Source of the DNA: Pontiella sulfatireligans | GTDB taxonomy: Bacteria > Verrucomicrobiota > Kiritimatiellia > Kiritimatiellales > Pontiellaceae | Assembly (NCBI RefSeq): GCF_900890705.1 | Contig: NZ_CAAHFH010000004.1 | Coordinates: forward strand, 62,001 to 126,000 | Direction of reading: 5' to 3' | DNA: 64,000 nt | In this document: positions 1-7,932 of the stretch, piece after piece | Layout of the letters: the number at the start of each line of letters is the position of its first letter | Numbering within the stretch: position 1 is the first letter of the stretch | Position numbers and translations under genes: made by a program | The notes under the pieces: model-generated | The model's database searches: none | Told to the model about the DNA's origin: nothing | Seen by the model: the letters and a program-made list of their open reading frames with translations, nothing else

Positions 1-239
1 CCGACGATGCAGCCGAAATAGGGCGAGTTGGCCTTGTAGGCGTCGGCAAAATAGCCGTCGAGCGTGTCGAAGCCGCAGACGATGTCCGCGCTTCCGCCTT
101 GGCTGTCGGGAACAACCAGCGAGGTGACGATGCCACCATAGTTCGTGATCTTGGCAACGACGCCGTTGTCGTTTTCGAGGGTGTAGAGATCGACTTCAAC
201 GCCGTCGATCGAACCGAATGGTGCTTTTGAAACATTCAT
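1..239 (-). CDS. galM: Aldose 1-epimerase (galactose mutarotase), partial
   Basis: N-terminal 79 codons of a gene running off the left edge. The reading frame opens with MNVSKAPFGSIDGVEV and contains TNYGGIVTSLVVPD and DIVCGFDTLDGYF, the N-terminal hallmark of the GalM beta-sandwich family, which interconverts alpha and beta anomers of galactose and other aldoses. No signal peptide is visible, so it should be cytoplasmic. An AGGAG sequence sits about 7 bases upstream of the ATG. It lies 10 bases after the stop of the RhaT-family transporter, so the two are probably co-transcribed. In this setting it would equilibrate galactose or anhydrogalactose released from agar oligosaccharides. The catalytic His and Glu lie beyond the edge and cannot be checked. 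Confidence 0.85.
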   Translation of the reverse strand, partial: MNVSKAPFGSIDGVEVDLYTLENDNGVVAKITNYGGIVTSLVVPDSQGGSADIVCGFDTLDGYFADAYKANSPYFGCIV

Positions 240-248
240 TATTATCTC

Positions 249-1265
249 CTAACCTAGGCCGTTGCCGACCGCAATGATGACGATGCCGACGACCATGCAG
301 GCCAGACCGGCGTAGAGGAATCCTTTGGCTTTGGAAGAAGCGCTCTTCCATTCGCCGACCACGATGCCGCTCATGATGGCGGTGATGACGCAGGAGGCGT
401 TGAAGATGGCATATCCGACGGTGTTGCCCGATGCGCCCAGCTTGGACGCCGCAAAGGCAAACATGGCCGACGCCGCATAGTGAAAGAAGGCCATGATGAA
501 GATCAGGAAAAAGTTGGGAATCAAGCGCGGCGTATTGAAGTCGCCCCACAGTTTCTTTTGGCTGAGCTGCTGAATGAAGTAGAGCCCCATCACAATACCG
601 CCGCTGATGAAGATCGGGAACATGACCGCCACGGCGGTTTTCCATGCATCCAAACCAAGTTCGGACACCGCTTCGCCGAGCGGGCCAGCGCCAACGGCAT
701 TGGCAAAACTGAACCCTGTGGCCAGCAAGCCGCCCACGACGGCAATGATGATTCCCTTGAGCATGGAGCCCTTGGATTCATCGCGTTCCTTGCCCGCATC
801 TTTCTCGTCCTGTTCACGAGCGAGCCCGGCTTTTCCGTTCATGACGACGCCCGCCAGCACAACCACAAGACCTGCCATAATGGTTCCGAATACGTTCGTC
901 GCCGGCAGGCCGGCAACAAAAAACGGAATGACCGAACCCACCAGGATCACGGTTCCGATGAAGAGCGAAAAACCGAGCGACAAACCGATATGGTTGATGG
1001 CCTTGCCCCACATCATGACGCCGGTGCCCCAAAGCACGCTGGCCACGGCCATTTTCCAGATAATGGAGGAATCGACCATGCCGAAAACGTCGAAGCCGCC
1101 CAAGAGGACGATGGAAGCAATGACCGGAACCACGAACATCGTCAGAATGAAAAACAACCCCCACGTGTTTTCATACTTGAAATCCTTGGTGTATTTTTCG
1201 GGAAGTGCGTACAGCCCGAGCATCACACCGGCCAACAAGGCCCAAAGTACGCCGATCATCTCCAT
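249..1265 (-). CDS. RhaT-family sugar/proton symporter
   Basis: A 338-residue integral membrane protein with about ten hydrophobic segments and a charged loop near residues 150-165. It starts MEMIGVLWALLAGVMLGLYALP and has the overall pattern of L-rhamnose-proton symporters (RhaT, in the drug/metabolite transporter superfamily). RhaT homologues import a 6-deoxy-L-sugar with a proton. Here it is the fifth gene of a set for 3,6-anhydro-L-galactose breakdown, and no rhamnose isomerase or kinase is nearby. I infer that it may carry anhydrogalactose, L-galactose or another algal L-sugar. The ATG has a good ribosome site, AGGAG, 6-8 bases upstream. Family is sure; substrate is inference. Confidence 0.8.
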   Translation of the reverse strand: MEMIGVLWALLAGVMLGLYALPEKYTKDFKYENTWGLFFILTMFVVPVIASIVLLGGFDVFGMVDSSIIWKMAVASVLWGTGVMMWGKAINHIGLSLGFSLFIGTVILVGSVIPFFVAGLPATNVFGTIMAGLVVVLAGVVMNGKAGLAREQDEKDAGKERDESKGSMLKGIIIAVVGGLLATGFSFANAVGAGPLGEAVSELGLDAWKTAVAVMFPIFISGGIVMGLYFIQQLSQKKLWGDFNTPRLIPNFFLIFIMAFFHYAASAMFAFAASKLGASGNTVGYAIFNASCVITAIMSGIVVGEWKSASSKAKGFLYAGLACMVVGIVIIAVGNGLG

Positions 1266-1290
1266 AACTTTCTCCTGATTGGTTTGTTTT

Positions 1291-1386
1291 TAGAAGCCAG
1301 GATTCAGAAGCCAAGATTCAGTATTGGACAATGCTTGCCGCCTACCGAATTCCACCTTCCGACTCCCGACTTCTATCTGCTGACTC
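1291..1386. repeat. Degenerate intergenic repeat between SDR and RhaT genes
   Basis: The spacer begins with two near-identical 14-base units (GAAGCCAGGATTCA then GAAGCCAAGATTCA). It ends with loosely related inverted units made of GACTCC/GACTTC. It is one of several low-complexity palindromic spacers separating genes in this locus and does not encode a protein. Confidence 0.5.
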
Positions 1387-2187
1387 CTAAACTACGTTTT
1401 CGCCTTTAACGTAGCCAAAGTTGGCCGTGATGCCGCCGTCCACATAAAGGACATGGCCATTGACAAACTGGCTGGCCTTCGATGCCAGGAAGAGCGCGGC
1501 GTTGCCGACGTCTTCCGGCTCGCCCCAGCGGTCGGCCGGCGTGCGCATCATCACCAGATCGTTGAACGGGTGGCCGCCTTCGCGGATCGGCGCGGTCTGG
1601 GCCGTAGCAATATAGCCCGGGCCGATGCCGTTGATCTGAACGTTATGCTTCGCCCATTCGCAGCACATGTTGGCCGTCAGCATTTTCAGGCCGCCCTTGG
1701 CGGAAGCGTAGGCGGAAACAGAGTTGCGGCCATAGCGGCTCATCATCGAGCACATGTTGATAATCTTGCCTTCGCCCTTCTTGATCATGTTCGGCGCACA
1801 GCGCTTGCCCACGATGAACGGAGCAATCAGGTCAACATCAATCACCTGCTCGAAATCCGCAACCGGCATATCAAGGATTGGAACGCGCTTAATGATGCCC
1901 GCGTTGTTGACGAGGATGTCGATTTCACCAACGTCTGCTTCGATTTTGGAAATCCCGGCATCCACATCCGCTTCGTCACAAACGTTAAACTTGAGTAGAT
2001 ATGCATCGATGCCCGCCGCGGCATATGCTGCCTTCGCGGATTCGAGCTTTTCTTCGTCGATGTCGTTCACGCAAACCTTGGCGCCCGCCTGGCCGAGCAC
2101 CATGCCGACCGCCATGCCGATCCCGTGCGTTCCGCCGGTTACCAGCGCCACTTTTCCTTCTAGATTGAACAGATCCATTACACTCAT
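1387..2187 (-). CDS. SDR oxidoreductase, likely 2,5-diketo-3-deoxy-galactonate 5-reductase
   Basis: A classical short-chain dehydrogenase of 266 residues. The NAD(P) site TGGTHGIG is at 17-24, NNAG at 94-97 and the catalytic Tyr160-x3-Lys164 pair lies in YASAK. It resembles gluconate 5-dehydrogenases. I start it at MSVMDLF because AGGAGAAAATAAA precedes that ATG. A longer in-frame start would run into a repeat made of GTAATGCG units. In known agar degraders 2-keto-3-deoxy-L-galactonate is oxidised at C5 and then re-reduced with the opposite stereochemistry to 2-keto-3-deoxy-D-gluconate. This gene and the neighbouring zinc dehydrogenase fit those two steps. The exact reaction is inferred from context. 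Confidence 0.8.
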   Translation of the reverse strand: MSVMDLFNLEGKVALVTGGTHGIGMAVGMVLGQAGAKVCVNDIDEEKLESAKAAYAAAGIDAYLLKFNVCDEADVDAGISKIEADVGEIDILVNNAGIIKRVPILDMPVADFEQVIDVDLIAPFIVGKRCAPNMIKKGEGKIINMCSMMSRYGRNSVSAYASAKGGLKMLTANMCCEWAKHNVQINGIGPGYIATAQTAPIREGGHPFNDLVMMRTPADRWGEPEDVGNAALFLASKASQFVNGHVLYVDGGITANFGYVKGENVV

Positions 2188-2208
2188 TTTATTTTCTCCT
2201 GTTGGTTT

Positions 2209-2291
2209 AATAACGAGTAATTCGTAATGCGTAATTGCACCGACGAACCATTCCTTCAAAATTTACGCATTACGCATTACGCATTACGTTA
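2209..2291. repeat. Palindromic repeat of ACGCATT units
   Basis: Inverted arrangement: TAATTCGTAATGCGTAATT on the left and three tandem ACGCATT units on the right, with a short spacer. The right arm reaches the stop codon of the zinc dehydrogenase. It is one of the palindromic elements placed at gene junctions of this locus. Confidence 0.65.
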
Positions 2292-3308
2292 ACTGCACTT
2301 AATCAAACTCTTCATCGCCGTGGCATTGCCGTCCAATGCCTGGAACGCCTTGGTGATGTCTTCTAATTCCTGAATATCGGTGATGAGTGTTTCGCAGTCG
2401 ATGGCGCCGGAAACAATCATCTCGATAGCCTTTTCATAGTCTGCTGCCTCATAGACCCGGGCACCCAGCAGCTGAAGCTCGCGCCAGAAAAACTTGAACA
2501 GATCAACTTCCGGCTTCCGCCCGCCGATAATGCCAACCATCACGATGCGACCGCGCACCGCGGCGGCTTCGGTCATGGTATCAACGCCCGGTTGCGTGGC
2601 GGAAACCTCGAACACGACTTCCGCGCCCTTGTCGCCGGTCATTTTCCAGATTTCTTCGCCGACGTTTACCTTCAGCGCATTGAGCGTTTTGAACCCGAGC
2701 TTTTCGGCCACTTTCAAGCGATAGTCGCTGACTTCCGAAACCACGACGTTGCCGCCTGCCTGCTTGGCCACCATCGCAACCAAGAGCCCGATCGGTCCGC
2801 CGCCAATCACGAGCACGTCTTCGCCGGGCTGGATGTTGGCGCGCGCCACATCGTGGCAGGCCACGGCGGTCGGTTCGATCAGCGCGGCATAGTCCAGCCG
2901 CATATCGGCCGGCAGTTTATGGAGCGTATGAGCCGGAAGCGTCCACATTTCCTGCATGGCCCCTTCCGTATCCAACCCCAAAAACTTCAGATTCTGGCAA
3001 ACGTGGATGTATCCTTTCTTGCAGGCCGCACATTCGCCGCAGTGGCTGAGCGGACGGACAACAACCTGGTCGCCGACGGCAAAGCCCTCGACGCCCGCGC
3101 CGATGGCATCGACCACCGCCGAGCATTCGTGGCCGATCACGCGGTTGGTGGTTACCCGCGCATCCATCACCCCGTGGAACACATGCATGTCGGTGCCGCA
3201 GATGCCGCAATAGGCAATCTTGATGCGTACCTCCCCCGCCGCCGGTTCTTTGGGCTGGTCATCCCTGACCGTAAAACTCTGGTTTCCTGAATAGTATGCT
3301 GCTTTCAT
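2289..3308 (-). CDS. Zinc-dependent dehydrogenase, likely 2-keto-3-deoxy-L-galactonate 5-dehydrogenase
   Basis: A medium-chain dehydrogenase of 339 residues. Catalytic zinc ligands are seen at Cys37 (CGICGTD) and His60-Glu61 (GHE). The structural zinc cysteines are Cys90, 93, 96 and 104, and the Rossmann motif is VIGGGPIGLLV. The start MKAAYYSGNQ follows AAAGGAAATAATT. A 16-residue longer in-frame start lies in the repeat spacer and is unlikely. The family includes sorbitol, threonine and L-galactonate 5-dehydrogenases. Its position between the cycloisomerase and the SDR supports C5 oxidation of 2-keto-3-deoxy-L-galactonate in anhydrogalactose breakdown. Family certain, substrate inferred. 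Confidence 0.8.
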   Translation of the reverse strand: MKAAYYSGNQSFTVRDDQPKEPAAGEVRIKIAYCGICGTDMHVFHGVMDARVTTNRVIGHECSAVVDAIGAGVEGFAVGDQVVVRPLSHCGECAACKKGYIHVCQNLKFLGLDTEGAMQEMWTLPAHTLHKLPADMRLDYAALIEPTAVACHDVARANIQPGEDVLVIGGGPIGLLVAMVAKQAGGNVVVSEVSDYRLKVAEKLGFKTLNALKVNVGEEIWKMTGDKGAEVVFEVSATQPGVDTMTEAAAVRGRIVMVGIIGGRKPEVDLFKFFWRELQLLGARVYEAADYEKAIEMIVSGAIDCETLITDIQELEDITKAFQALDGNATAMKSLIKCS

Positions 3309-3335
3309 AATTATTTCCTTTGTTAACCTGTTGTT

Positions 3336-3414
3336 GGTCGAAAGTCGGAAGGTCAAAAGTCCAATGTCATCTGGCTAACAGACCTTCGACTTGCGACTTT
3401 CAGACCTTAAGACC
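3336..3414. repeat. Palindromic repeat of AAGTCG units
   Basis: Left part GGTCGAAAGTCGGAAGGTC, right part GACCTTCGACTTGCGACTTTC. The two are inverted relative to each other across a 17-base spacer. The element lies between the cycloisomerase stop and the dehydrogenase start and reaches the end of the cycloisomerase gene. Confidence 0.65.
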
Positions 3415-4504
3415 TCTGAGCCTCATAAGGCTCCAGCTTCTCCCAGTTGAAAACGACGCCGGTTCCGGGCGCGTCGGATGCTACCGCGCGATGGTTTTCG
3501 ACCACCAGCGGACGGGTTGTATATTCATCGATCGGGAAGCTATGCACTTCGAGCCAACCCGAATTCGACTGCGCCGAAACGAGGCTCACATGCAGCTCCT
3601 GCATGCCGTGCGAACAAACCGGGATATCGTATTTCCGCGAAAGCTCAGCCACCGCCAGCCACCCGCTGATGCCGCCGCAGTTCGAGGCGTCGGGCTGAAT
3701 GAACGAAAGCTTCGACTGCTCGAACGCATAGCCGAACTCATGGATCGTATGCAGGTTTTCGCCCATCGCCAGCGGCATGCCGGTGGCGTCGGCAATCTTG
3801 GCGTAGCCCAGATAGTCGTCGGGAATGGTCGGTTCTTCGAACCAGGTGATGTCGCACTCGGCAAACCGCTTCGCCGCCTCGATGGCCTTTTCAACGCTCA
3901 TCGAATAGTTGGCGTCCACCATAAAGATCACATCGGGGCCAATCAGCTCGCGGACGGCCTTGATGCGTTCGATGTCTTCGTCGAGGTTTTCGCGGCCAAT
4001 CTTGATTTTCACGGCATTGAAGCCGCTCGCCAAATAGCCGCGAATATTGTTGAGCAGCTTTTCGAGCGGAAACATGAGGTCGATGCCGCCGCAGTAGGCC
4101 TTGCAACTGTTCCCCGCGCCACCCGCCATTTTCCAAAGCGGCTCGCCGGCCTTTTTGCAACGGATGTCCCACAGTGCGATGTCCACCGCCGAGACGGCGA
4201 ACGAGGCAATGCCGCCGCGCCCGACATAGTGGACGTGCCATTCCATGAAATCATAGATTTCTTCGATGGCCGTTCCATCCTTGCCCACCAATACCGGGGC
4301 GAGGTCGTGTTCGATCATCGCCTTGATGGCATGGCCGCCCTTGCCTCCGGTGTAGGTATAGCCGGTTCCTTCGCTGCCGTCTTCGAGGGTTACGGTTGCC
4401 GTCACCAGCTCAAAGTGCGTGTGGTCGCCATGCTTCGCGTCCGACAGCACCTCCGGCAGCGGCACCTCGAAGAGGCGCGTTTCAACTTTCTTGATTCTAC
4501 TCAT
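3407..4504 (-). CDS. Enolase-superfamily enzyme, likely 3,6-anhydro-L-galactonate cycloisomerase
   Basis: A 365-residue member of the mandelate racemase/muconate lactonising group. The base pair Lys166-x-Lys168 (AVKIKIG) is present. Metal ligands are Asp197 (MVDANY), Glu223 (WFEEP) and Glu249 (MGEN). His299 lies in CSHGM at the place of the opposite-face base. The length matches the known anhydrogalactonate cycloisomerases (about 360 residues), which open the anhydro ring to give 2-keto-3-deoxy-L-galactonate. It is immediately downstream of an aldehyde dehydrogenase that would make its substrate and upstream of the dehydrogenase that would use its product. A different acid-sugar dehydratase role is possible, but the agarase context favours the cycloisomerase. 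Confidence 0.82.
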   Translation of the reverse strand: MSRIKKVETRLFEVPLPEVLSDAKHGDHTHFELVTATVTLEDGSEGTGYTYTGGKGGHAIKAMIEHDLAPVLVGKDGTAIEEIYDFMEWHVHYVGRGGIASFAVSAVDIALWDIRCKKAGEPLWKMAGGAGNSCKAYCGGIDLMFPLEKLLNNIRGYLASGFNAVKIKIGRENLDEDIERIKAVRELIGPDVIFMVDANYSMSVEKAIEAAKRFAECDITWFEEPTIPDDYLGYAKIADATGMPLAMGENLHTIHEFGYAFEQSKLSFIQPDASNCGGISGWLAVAELSRKYDIPVCSHGMQELHVSLVSAQSNSGWLEVHSFPIDEYTTRPLVVENHRAVASDAPGTGVVFNWEKLEPYEAQRS

Positions 4505-4555
4505 GCTCTATTTTCCATTCTTCAGAGTATTTAAACACCCGCTCGTAAACTCGCT

Positions 4556-4620
4556 TAAGACACCAAGGACTCAAAGTCTCTACCGGCCGAGTCTTAGAGT
4601 CCTTCGCGCCTTTGTGTTTA
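4556..4620. repeat. Palindromic repeat, CACCAAGGACTC type
   Basis: Left arm TAAGACACCAAGGACTCAAAG, right arm containing CTTAGAGTCCTTCGCGCC then TTTGTGTTTA. The arms form an imperfect inverted repeat between the aldehyde dehydrogenase stop and the cycloisomerase start. It belongs to the same general type as the elements at 10652, 26282, 38911 and 52579. Confidence 0.65.
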
Positions 4621-6060
4621 ATTATAATTTACGTAGAAGGTTTTCTTTTCGAGATATTGCTCGAAACCGTATTTACCATCTTCGCCGCCGGTGCCGCTGA
4701 GCTTGTAGCCGTTATGGAAGCCCTGATGCTGCTCGCCGTGGCCGCGGTTGACGTAGATTTCGCCGCACTCCAGCTCGTCGGTCAGGCGCAGGATGGTTTT
4801 CATGTCCTTGGTGCAGACCATGCAGGCCAGGCCATAGTCGCAGTCGTTGGCATATTCGATGGCTTGCTCCATCGTCGAAAACTTGACCACCGGCAGGATC
4901 GGGCCGAACGATTCTTCGTGGATAATGGTCATGTCCTGCGTGACGTCCGTCAGAATGGTCGGCTCGAACCAGTTGCCGCCTTCGAACCCGGGCACGTCGG
5001 CGACTTTGCCGCCGAATGCAACCGTTGCGCCCTCTTCGACGCTGATCTTCACGAGCTTTTTCATCGCTTCAAGTTCGTTGGCATTGACCTTCGGCCCCAT
5101 GTCCATCGATTCGTCCATCGGATCGCCGACCTTGATGGCCGCAACCTTCGGCATGAAGATGGCCATGAATTCATCGTAGACCGATTCCTGAACATACATG
5201 CGCTCGTTGCAGGTGCAGACCTGCCCGCAGTTGTCGAAGCGCGAGTGCAGCGCCGCGTTGGCCGCGAGTTCGAGGTCGGCATCTTCGAGCACGATGAACG
5301 GGGCCTTGCCTCCCAGCTCCAACTGGCAATGCGCCATGTTGTCGGCCGTCGCCTTGATGATCGACTGCCCGGCCGGCGTGCTGCCGGTCATGGTGACCAT
5401 GTTGGTGATGGGGTTGCGGCAAAGCGCGTCGCCCAGGGTGCGGCCGGGGCCGGTAACAATGTTCAGCACGCCGTCGGGAATGCCCGCTTTCTTTGCGAGG
5501 TCGGCCAGCTCCAGCGTCGCCAGCGGCGTTTCGGAAGTCGGCTTGACGACGATCGTGTTGCCGGCCACCAGCGCGGGACCGATTTTTCGGCCGGCCAGCG
5601 CCAGCGGAAAGTTCCAGGCCGTTATGGCCACCACCACGCCGCGCGGAATCTTGTGGATCCAAATATGTTCGTTGGGATTGTCGGACTTAACAATGTCGCC
5701 GTCCATCTGGCGCGCCCAGTCGCAGGCGTATTCAATGAACGAGCAGCATACGTCCACTTCGAAGCGGGCAACGGTAAGCAGCTTGCCTTGTTCATTCGTA
5801 AGCAGCTGGGCCAAGCGCTCGCGGTTGGCTTGGATTTCTGCCGTGAAGGCGCGAAGCAGGTCGGCCCGTTGGCGAGGAGGAAGCTTCTTCCATTCAACCT
5901 GCGCCTTTTGGGCGGCTTCAAGGGCGATTTGCGCATCGGCTTCGTTGCCGTCTTGGATCATGGCCACGACCTTGCCTGTTGCTGGGCTCAACACCTCGTC
6001 GACTTTTCCGGAACTCGACTCAACCCACTCCCCATTAATAAACAGCTTGTATTCCTTCAT
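4618..6060 (-). CDS. Aldehyde dehydrogenase, likely 3,6-anhydro-L-galactose dehydrogenase
   Basis: A 480-residue NAD(P)-dependent aldehyde dehydrogenase. Asn150 (TAWNFP), the general base Glu248 (QLELGGKAP) and the nucleophile Cys282 (GQVCTCNER) are all present. The sequence is close to the lactaldehyde/glycolaldehyde dehydrogenase group. The start MKEYKLFING is preceded by GGAG six bases away. A four-codon longer ATG lacks a ribosome site. Anhydrogalactose dehydrogenases belong to this family and produce 3,6-anhydro-L-galactonate, the substrate of the next gene. It heads the catabolic part of the locus and has its own candidate promoter. Confidence 0.82.
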   Translation of the reverse strand: MKEYKLFINGEWVESSSGKVDEVLSPATGKVVAMIQDGNEADAQIALEAAQKAQVEWKKLPPRQRADLLRAFTAEIQANRERLAQLLTNEQGKLLTVARFEVDVCCSFIEYACDWARQMDGDIVKSDNPNEHIWIHKIPRGVVVAITAWNFPLALAGRKIGPALVAGNTIVVKPTSETPLATLELADLAKKAGIPDGVLNIVTGPGRTLGDALCRNPITNMVTMTGSTPAGQSIIKATADNMAHCQLELGGKAPFIVLEDADLELAANAALHSRFDNCGQVCTCNERMYVQESVYDEFMAIFMPKVAAIKVGDPMDESMDMGPKVNANELEAMKKLVKISVEEGATVAFGGKVADVPGFEGGNWFEPTILTDVTQDMTIIHEESFGPILPVVKFSTMEQAIEYANDCDYGLACMVCTKDMKTILRLTDELECGEIYVNRGHGEQHQGFHNGYKLSGTGGEDGKYGFEQYLEKKTFYVNYN

Positions 6061-6072
6061 ACCCAACTCCAT

Positions 6073-6366
6073 TGATGGTTTATCTGATAAATGAGGGTTT
6101 ATAATATCCTATGCCACCCATTCGTAAATACGTATTTTGCGTCCATATTGTGACGTTATGCGAACTGCGATGTCGACCCATTTATCGCTAAAGAATGCCC
6201 CATGATTATTTCCGATTAGGGCACCTGTCCGGTGCCCCTGATCAACATGTTGTCCAACTGCAAGACCTGTACGAGCCCGCACGAAGTCGCTCTGGGCCAC
6301 GCAACCCCCGTCTCCGCTCTTTACGGAAGGAAATTCTCGGAATTCCACCCCAATGCTTTGCCTGTA
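6073..6366. other. Intergenic region between sulfatase stop and aldehyde dehydrogenase start
   Basis: The region holds a hairpin GGGCACC-N5-GGTGCCC at 6219-6237, downstream of the sulfatase in its direction, but without the T tract of a classical terminator. It also holds the promoter-like elements at 6101-6137. The short ORFs here show no protein-like features. Confidence 0.5.
6101..6137 (-). promoter_or_regulatory. Candidate promoter and operator of the anhydrogalactose catabolic genes
   Basis: On the minus strand TTTACG (6123-6128) and TATTAT (6101-6106) are spaced by 16 bases, a fair match to -35 and -10 boxes, about 40 bases before the aldehyde dehydrogenase start. A perfect 12-base palindrome AAATACGTATTT (6126-6137) overlaps the -35 box, a common place for a repressor site. 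The regulator is unknown. Confidence 0.4.
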
Positions 6367-7881
6367 CTAATCCAAAGAGGGCGTGGTGCGCGCTCCGCTT
6401 TCGCGAATGCTCAGATACTTCTTATGAATCGCCTTTACCCGCTCCTGCTGTTCCGGATGCTTGACGAGGTTTTGCGTCTCATCCTCAACCGGATTCTTTG
6501 ACAGGTTAAAGAGTGCAACAGGCTCAAACTTACTGGAGTTATAGTCGCTGGCCATAATCAGCTTCCAGTCGCCATCACGAAGCATAGTCTCGAAATAGCA
6601 GCCGCTTTGGAGCATCAGATATTCGCGTGGCTCAAACCCGCACTTGCCCGTCAGCAGCGGCAACAGGTTAAGCGAATCCATCGCCTCATCCTTCGGCACC
6701 TTAACCTTCAGCAACGTGGCCATGGTGGCCAGCATGTCGTGGTTGATGATCGCTTCATCACTGACCGACCCCGGCACGATCTTTCCTTTCCACACAGCAA
6801 TGAACGGAACGCGGTGCCCGCCCTCGTACGGCGCATTCTTGTGGCCGCGCCATCCCCCGTTCGGATTATGCCCGACGTCAATGCTTGCGCCGTTGGGCAG
6901 TCCGCCGTTGTCGGACGTGAAAACGATGAGCGTGTTGTCATATACGCCCTTATCCTTGAGCGCCTTGATGATCCGGGCCACCTGCAGGTCGAGGTCGCGA
7001 ATCATGTCCATGTGCGGCGTCGGCGTTGAGCCTTTGATCTTAACGCCGTCGAATTCGTCGGGCGGACAATGCGGTATGTGCACCGTCGGACTCCAGTAGC
7101 AGAGGAAGAACGCTTCTTTGCCGGCCTTCTCATGAATAAAGTCAACCGCTTTGGCCGAAAGCCGCTGCCCCATGCCGGCCGTATCCCAGTTCGAGTCGCC
7201 CTTCCCCGGACCTTTATCCGATACAATTTTCGGATCCTTCGCGGTCGTCTCATCCAGATAAACAATCTTTGAATCCCTACCCAGCGGATACCACTCGTTG
7301 TTTTCGTAGACCATATAAATCGGGCCCTGCACGCCGCACGGAAGCATAAAGCTATAGTCGAATCCGAGCTGCACGGGACCGCCGCCAACCATTTTGGCCA
7401 GATCTACCGGACTGTCCGGATTCTTGTGGTCATCGCCCCGGTAGAGCTCGCCGGTTTTGCGATTGAGAAAGTCACCGCCCAAATGCCACTTGCCGATGAA
7501 CCCCGTCGCGTAGCCCGCATCACGCGCAACAGTGCCCAGCGTCGCCTGCCCCGGCTTGATTGCATTTTCACGGAAGGTGCCCCACACGCCCCATGGGGCA
7601 TAGCTGCGGTAGTTCATGTTACCGCTCATCACACAGTAGCGCGTTGGCGAGCACAACGAAGTTGAAGAGTGCGCATCCGTGAACCACATGCCGCTCTGCG
7701 CCAGTTCATCAATCGCGGGCGTCGGCACGAGCGGCGTTTTTTTCTGAATCTGCTGAACATGATGGCTCACATCGCCCAGCCCAAGATCATCGGCCATGAT
7801 GAATACAATATTGGGACGCATGTCCACCGCGCCGGCCGCCAAGGTGGCACCGGCCATCAAACCTATAATCCATTTTTTCAT
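6367..7881 (-). CDS. Sulfatase, S1 family, exported
   Basis: A 504-residue protein with an N-terminal signal peptide (MKKWIIGLMAGATLAAGAVD), so it acts in the periplasm or outside. The sulfatase fold is shown by NIVFIMADD with metal-binding Asp31-Asp32. The formylglycine motif Cys77-S-P-T-R is present, and GKWHLGG and FTSDNGG follow. The cysteine must be converted to formylglycine by a maturase, and none is in the window. It ends with the usual sulfatase C-terminal domain (NLVKHPEQQERVKAIH). It follows another sulfatase by about 50 bases. Removal of sulfate from agaran chains is the likely job. Position specificity cannot be read from the sequence. Confidence 0.9.
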   Translation of the reverse strand: MKKWIIGLMAGATLAAGAVDMRPNIVFIMADDLGLGDVSHHVQQIQKKTPLVPTPAIDELAQSGMWFTDAHSSTSLCSPTRYCVMSGNMNYRSYAPWGVWGTFRENAIKPGQATLGTVARDAGYATGFIGKWHLGGDFLNRKTGELYRGDDHKNPDSPVDLAKMVGGGPVQLGFDYSFMLPCGVQGPIYMVYENNEWYPLGRDSKIVYLDETTAKDPKIVSDKGPGKGDSNWDTAGMGQRLSAKAVDFIHEKAGKEAFFLCYWSPTVHIPHCPPDEFDGVKIKGSTPTPHMDMIRDLDLQVARIIKALKDKGVYDNTLIVFTSDNGGLPNGASIDVGHNPNGGWRGHKNAPYEGGHRVPFIAVWKGKIVPGSVSDEAIINHDMLATMATLLKVKVPKDEAMDSLNLLPLLTGKCGFEPREYLMLQSGCYFETMLRDGDWKLIMASDYNSSKFEPVALFNLSKNPVEDETQNLVKHPEQQERVKAIHKKYLSIRESGARTTPSLD

Positions 7882-7932
7882 TCGAATGCTTCCTTTTCAG
7901 TTCCGCCGGGTGCCCATGGCGATTCAGGCATG

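Noticed and set aside
480..1409. Long plus-strand ORF opposite the RhaT-family gene
   Set aside because: It is the antisense of a clear ten-helix membrane protein, rich in His/Arg with no protein-like motif, and has no ribosome site.
2188..2259. Longer N-terminus for the SDR gene
   Set aside because: The extension is encoded by a palindromic spacer, and AGGAG precedes the internal ATG.
4612..6075. 487-codon plus-strand ORF
   Set aside because: Exact antisense shadow of the aldehyde dehydrogenase, produced by GC-rich codon usage; the minus frame has all catalytic residues.
6219..6237. Hairpin after the sulfatase as a terminator
   Set aside because: There is no T tract on either strand, so it is noted only as a hairpin within the intergenic entry.
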